NCBI RefSeq assembly: GCF_014873535.1
Contig: NZ_JADBEF010000001.1
Coordinates: forward strand, 3,286,001 to 3,350,000
Origin: Nonomuraea africana
GTDB taxonomy: Bacteria > Actinomycetota > Actinomycetes > Streptosporangiales > Streptosporangiaceae
Reading direction: 5' to 3'
DNA: 64,000 bases
Part shown: piece after piece, positions 62,325 through 64,000 of the stretch
How the letters are laid out: each line of letters starts with the position of its first letter
Numbering within the stretch: the first letter of the stretch is position 1
Program-made: the position numbers and the translations under genes
Notes under the pieces: generated by a model
The model's input: the letters and a program-made list of their open reading frames with translations, nothing else
Told to the model about the DNA's origin: nothing
Database searches by the model: none

Positions 62325-63554
62325 TCAGGTGCCAACTACCGTGCTGCGCCGCTCCATGAGCAGGACGTCACGCCAGACGCCGTGATGGCATCCGACCCGC
62401 TCGCGCGTGCCCAGGACGCGGAAGCCCAACGCCTGGTGCAGGGTCAGGCTGGCGGTGTTCTCAGGAAAGATGCCGGTCTGAATGGTCCAGATCCCGGCGT
62501 CCTCGCCGGCGGCGATGAACGCGGTGAGCAGGGCGCGGCCGATGCCGTGGGCCTGGCAGCCGGGATGGACGTAGACGCTGTGCTCGATCACGCCCGCGTA
62601 GGCCGGACGCGTAGACACCAGGGAAGCGGCCGCCCAACCGACCACCTCGTTCGTCTCGGTGTCGACGGCGACGTAACGCAGATGCGGAAGCCTGCCGGCG
62701 GTGAAGCCCTCCCAGCTCGGCGCGACGGTCTCGAAACTGGCCTGACCGGTATCGAGACCGGCCTGGTAGATGGCCAGCACCTGAGCGGCATCGACCTCGC
62801 GCATCGGCCTGATCTCCAATCCGGGCCCGATGGACGGCTTGCGTGCCTGAACGATCGCCGAGTGCACGCCGTCTCCGTGGTCGGCGGTGCGGCGGATCGA
62901 GATGCCGACGAAGCCGGCCGCGCGAAGGAGGTCGCGGTACTCGTCGATCGTCAGCGACCCGGCCACGCAGCCGACCCGCTGTTCGGCGGCGGCCCGCCGT
63001 ACCGGATCGACCGGCCCGTCGGTGACCACGTCGCTCACCCCGAACCTCCCGCCGGGCCGCAGGACCCTGAAGGCCTCGGCCAGGACGGCGGGCTTGTCGT
63101 CGGACAGGTTGATCACGCAGTTGGAGATGACGGCGTCCACGGAGTGGCCTGGCAGTGGGACGGCCTCGATCGTGCCGTGCAGGAACTCCACGTTTGTCGC
63201 GCCCGCCTGGGCGGCGTTGGCGCGGGCGAGCTCCAGCATGTCGGGGCTGGCGTCCAAGCCGTAGACCTTGCCGCACGGGCCGACCCTGCGCGCGGACAGC
63301 AGCACGTCGATACCCCCGCCCGAGCCGAGGTCGAGCACGGTCTCCCCGGAGCGCAACTCGGCGACGGCCACCGGGTCCCCACACCCCAGACTGGCCCGCA
63401 ACGCCCCTTCGGGCACGCCGGAGGTGTCGCCGTATCCGGCCGTCCCGAAGCAACCCTGGTCGAAGTCATCCGCTTCGCAGTCCACGATCACCTTGCCGGT
63501 GAGGGCGGCCCGCGCCAGGCCCGAGTAGCGCTTCACGACCTCGTCATGTGCCAT
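62325..63554 (-). CDS. ArsM-like arsenite methyltransferase fused to ArsN1-like GNAT acetyltransferase
   Basis: A 409-residue fusion. Residues 1-238 are an As(III) S-adenosylmethionine methyltransferase: SAM site VLDLGSGGGIDVLLSA (74-89), GLDASPDMLELARANAAQ, and Cys at 26, 35, 58 (SLGCGDP), 146 (SNCVINLS) and 195 (RVGCVAGS), the last three matching the conserved ArsM cysteines. Residues 246-405 are a GNAT domain of the phosphinothricin-acetyltransferase/ArsN1 type: IRPMREVDAAQVLAIYQAGL, GQASFETVAPSW, HSVYVHPGCQAHGIGRALLT (acetyl-CoA loop) and NTASLTLHQALGFR. ArsN1 enzymes acetylate arsinothricin. ATG 63554 has GGAG 6 nt upstream; it is convergent with arsC. Confidence 0.9.
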   Translation of the reverse strand: MAHDEVVKRYSGLARAALTGKVIVDCEADDFDQGCFGTAGYGDTSGVPEGALRASLGCGDPVAVAELRSGETVLDLGSGGGIDVLLSARRVGPCGKVYGLDASPDMLELARANAAQAGATNVEFLHGTIEAVPLPGHSVDAVISNCVINLSDDKPAVLAEAFRVLRPGGRFGVSDVVTDGPVDPVRRAAAEQRVGCVAGSLTIDEYRDLLRAAGFVGISIRRTADHGDGVHSAIVQARKPSIGPGLEIRPMREVDAAQVLAIYQAGLDTGQASFETVAPSWEGFTAGRLPHLRYVAVDTETNEVVGWAAASLVSTRPAYAGVIEHSVYVHPGCQAHGIGRALLTAFIAAGEDAGIWTIQTGIFPENTASLTLHQALGFRVLGTRERVGCHHGVWRDVLLMERRSTVVGT

Positions 63555-63593
63555 CGCGATCTCCTGTTCGGTCGCAAGCGGGCTCAACTATAC

Positions 63594-63609
63594 ATCGACA
63601 ATCGACGAT
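63594..63609. promoter_or_regulatory. Imperfect palindrome upstream of the ArsM fusion gene
   Basis: ATCGACAATCGACGAT matches its reverse complement at 12 of 16 positions and lies in an AT-richer patch with CGATAAACGAT next to it, 40 bp before the ATG. Candidate ArsR or other operator by position. Confidence 0.4.
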
Positions 63610-63637
63610 AAACGATAGAGAGTGAGGAAGGGAACCC

Positions 63638-64000
63638 TCAGGCGCCGTGGCCCGTACCACGCTCCCGCCGGACACGTGCCCGCACGACGCCGGGATACCA
63701 TGCCGTGAAACGCACGGCGGCGATGATCGCGACGATCTGGATGATCCAGCCGGTCCAGAGGTTGTCCGGATCGCGCAGGACGAGATCCCCGTAGCCGCCC
63801 GCGACCGCCGCGACCAGGAACGCCAGCCCCCAGACACCGGTGATCACATAGTTGGTACGGAGGAAGTCCGGCGAGTGCCAGTACGCGCGGTCGACCTGCT
63901 CGCGGGCGTACTGGAGGGTGAACGGCATCCGCACCGCCATGGAACCGAAGGCGATAAGGACCAGCGCGATGTTCGACACCTCGCCCGCGTACGTCTCGAG
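63638..64000 (-). CDS. Small membrane protein, 5' end beyond the window
   Basis: At least 120 residues with three or four hydrophobic segments: NIALVLIAFGSMAVRMPFTL, then QYAREQVDRAYWHSPDFLRT, TGVWGLAFLVAAVAGG, and WIIQIVAIIAAVRFTAWYPG, ending in an Arg-rich tail. The frame is open to the window edge; a GTG at 63979 is possible but the reading LETYAGEV before it looks coding. A membrane family of unknown role; the start is missing. Confidence 0.65.
   Translation of the reverse strand, partial: LETYAGEVSNIALVLIAFGSMAVRMPFTLQYAREQVDRAYWHSPDFLRTNYVITGVWGLAFLVAAVAGGYGDLVLRDPDNLWTGWIIQIVAIIAAVRFTAWYPGVVRARVRRERGTGHGA

Overview
The window is a high-GC actinomycete chromosome segment (about 70% GC by eye, strong third-position G/C, many GTG starts, several TANNNT boxes 6-8 nt before a start codon that suggest leaderless mRNAs). 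The block pgsA - GMP-PP/PMM fusion - garA(FHA) - merR - bifunctional nuclease - ftsR-like merR - gcvP matches the mycobacterial Rv1822-Rv1832 neighbourhood from memory. The classical menaquinone genes menD/menC/menE, rather than the futalosine route typical of Streptomyces, together with the general gene content, suggest Streptosporangiales (Nonomuraea-like). This is an inference, not a proven assignment.

Layout. 1-4 kb: a truncated ABC ATPase, a coupled ddl-murF cell-wall pair, then a decayed stretch with a 60-bp near-perfect inverted repeat and gene fragments. 4-8.7 kb: an NTF2-like protein, a secreted polysaccharide deacetylase, and a sugar ABC transporter (binding protein, permease, ATPase, each overlapping by 4 nt) divergent from a TetR regulator. 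8.7-20.2 kb: a catabolic region with a CoA-transferase/CoA-lyase pair divergent from GntR, then a PucR regulator divergent from a five-gene operon. In that operon an NCS1 permease sits between two DUF917 + hydantoinase/oxoprolinase modules in mirror order; a UTRA-type GntR follows. 20-25 kb: DedA, menD-menC divergent from menE, and a small secreted protein. 25-33 kb: a sigma-70 factor, an APC permease with a TetR/P1-peptidase operon, another TetR, DUF5999, a hydrolase and a TPR protein.

33-45 kb is largely core: gcvP under a tandem glycine riboswitch, the ftsR/nuclease/merR/garA group, a GDP-mannose-type fusion enzyme, a CDP-alcohol phosphatidyltransferase, thiC under a TPP riboswitch, and trpF. 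45-52 kb: a two-component system, a SAM methyltransferase, acyl-CoA dehydrogenase, enoyl-CoA hydratase, an HSL-type esterase and a class I glutamine-amidotransferase homologue lacking its nucleophilic Cys. 52-59.5 kb: a globin-reductase, an XRE/MLTR regulator, an Asp-box protein followed by a frameshifted MoaD-like gene, a hydrolase remnant, an EF-hand protein, and a TetR/FAD-monooxygenase pair followed by decayed remnants of a second such pair.

59.9-63.6 kb is an arsenic island: two ArsR repressors, an Acr3 arsenite exporter, a thioredoxin-type ArsC, and a convergent gene encoding an ArsM-like methyltransferase fused to an ArsN1-like acetyltransferase. The expected logic is reduction of arsenate, export of arsenite, methylation, and possibly acetylation of an amino-acid-like arsenical. 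The window ends inside a membrane-protein gene. The most notable items are the ArsM-GNAT fusion, the mirrored DUF917/hydantoinase operon with one degenerate half, the Cys-less amidotransferase homologue, and the inverted-repeat module at 2.8-3.2 kb.
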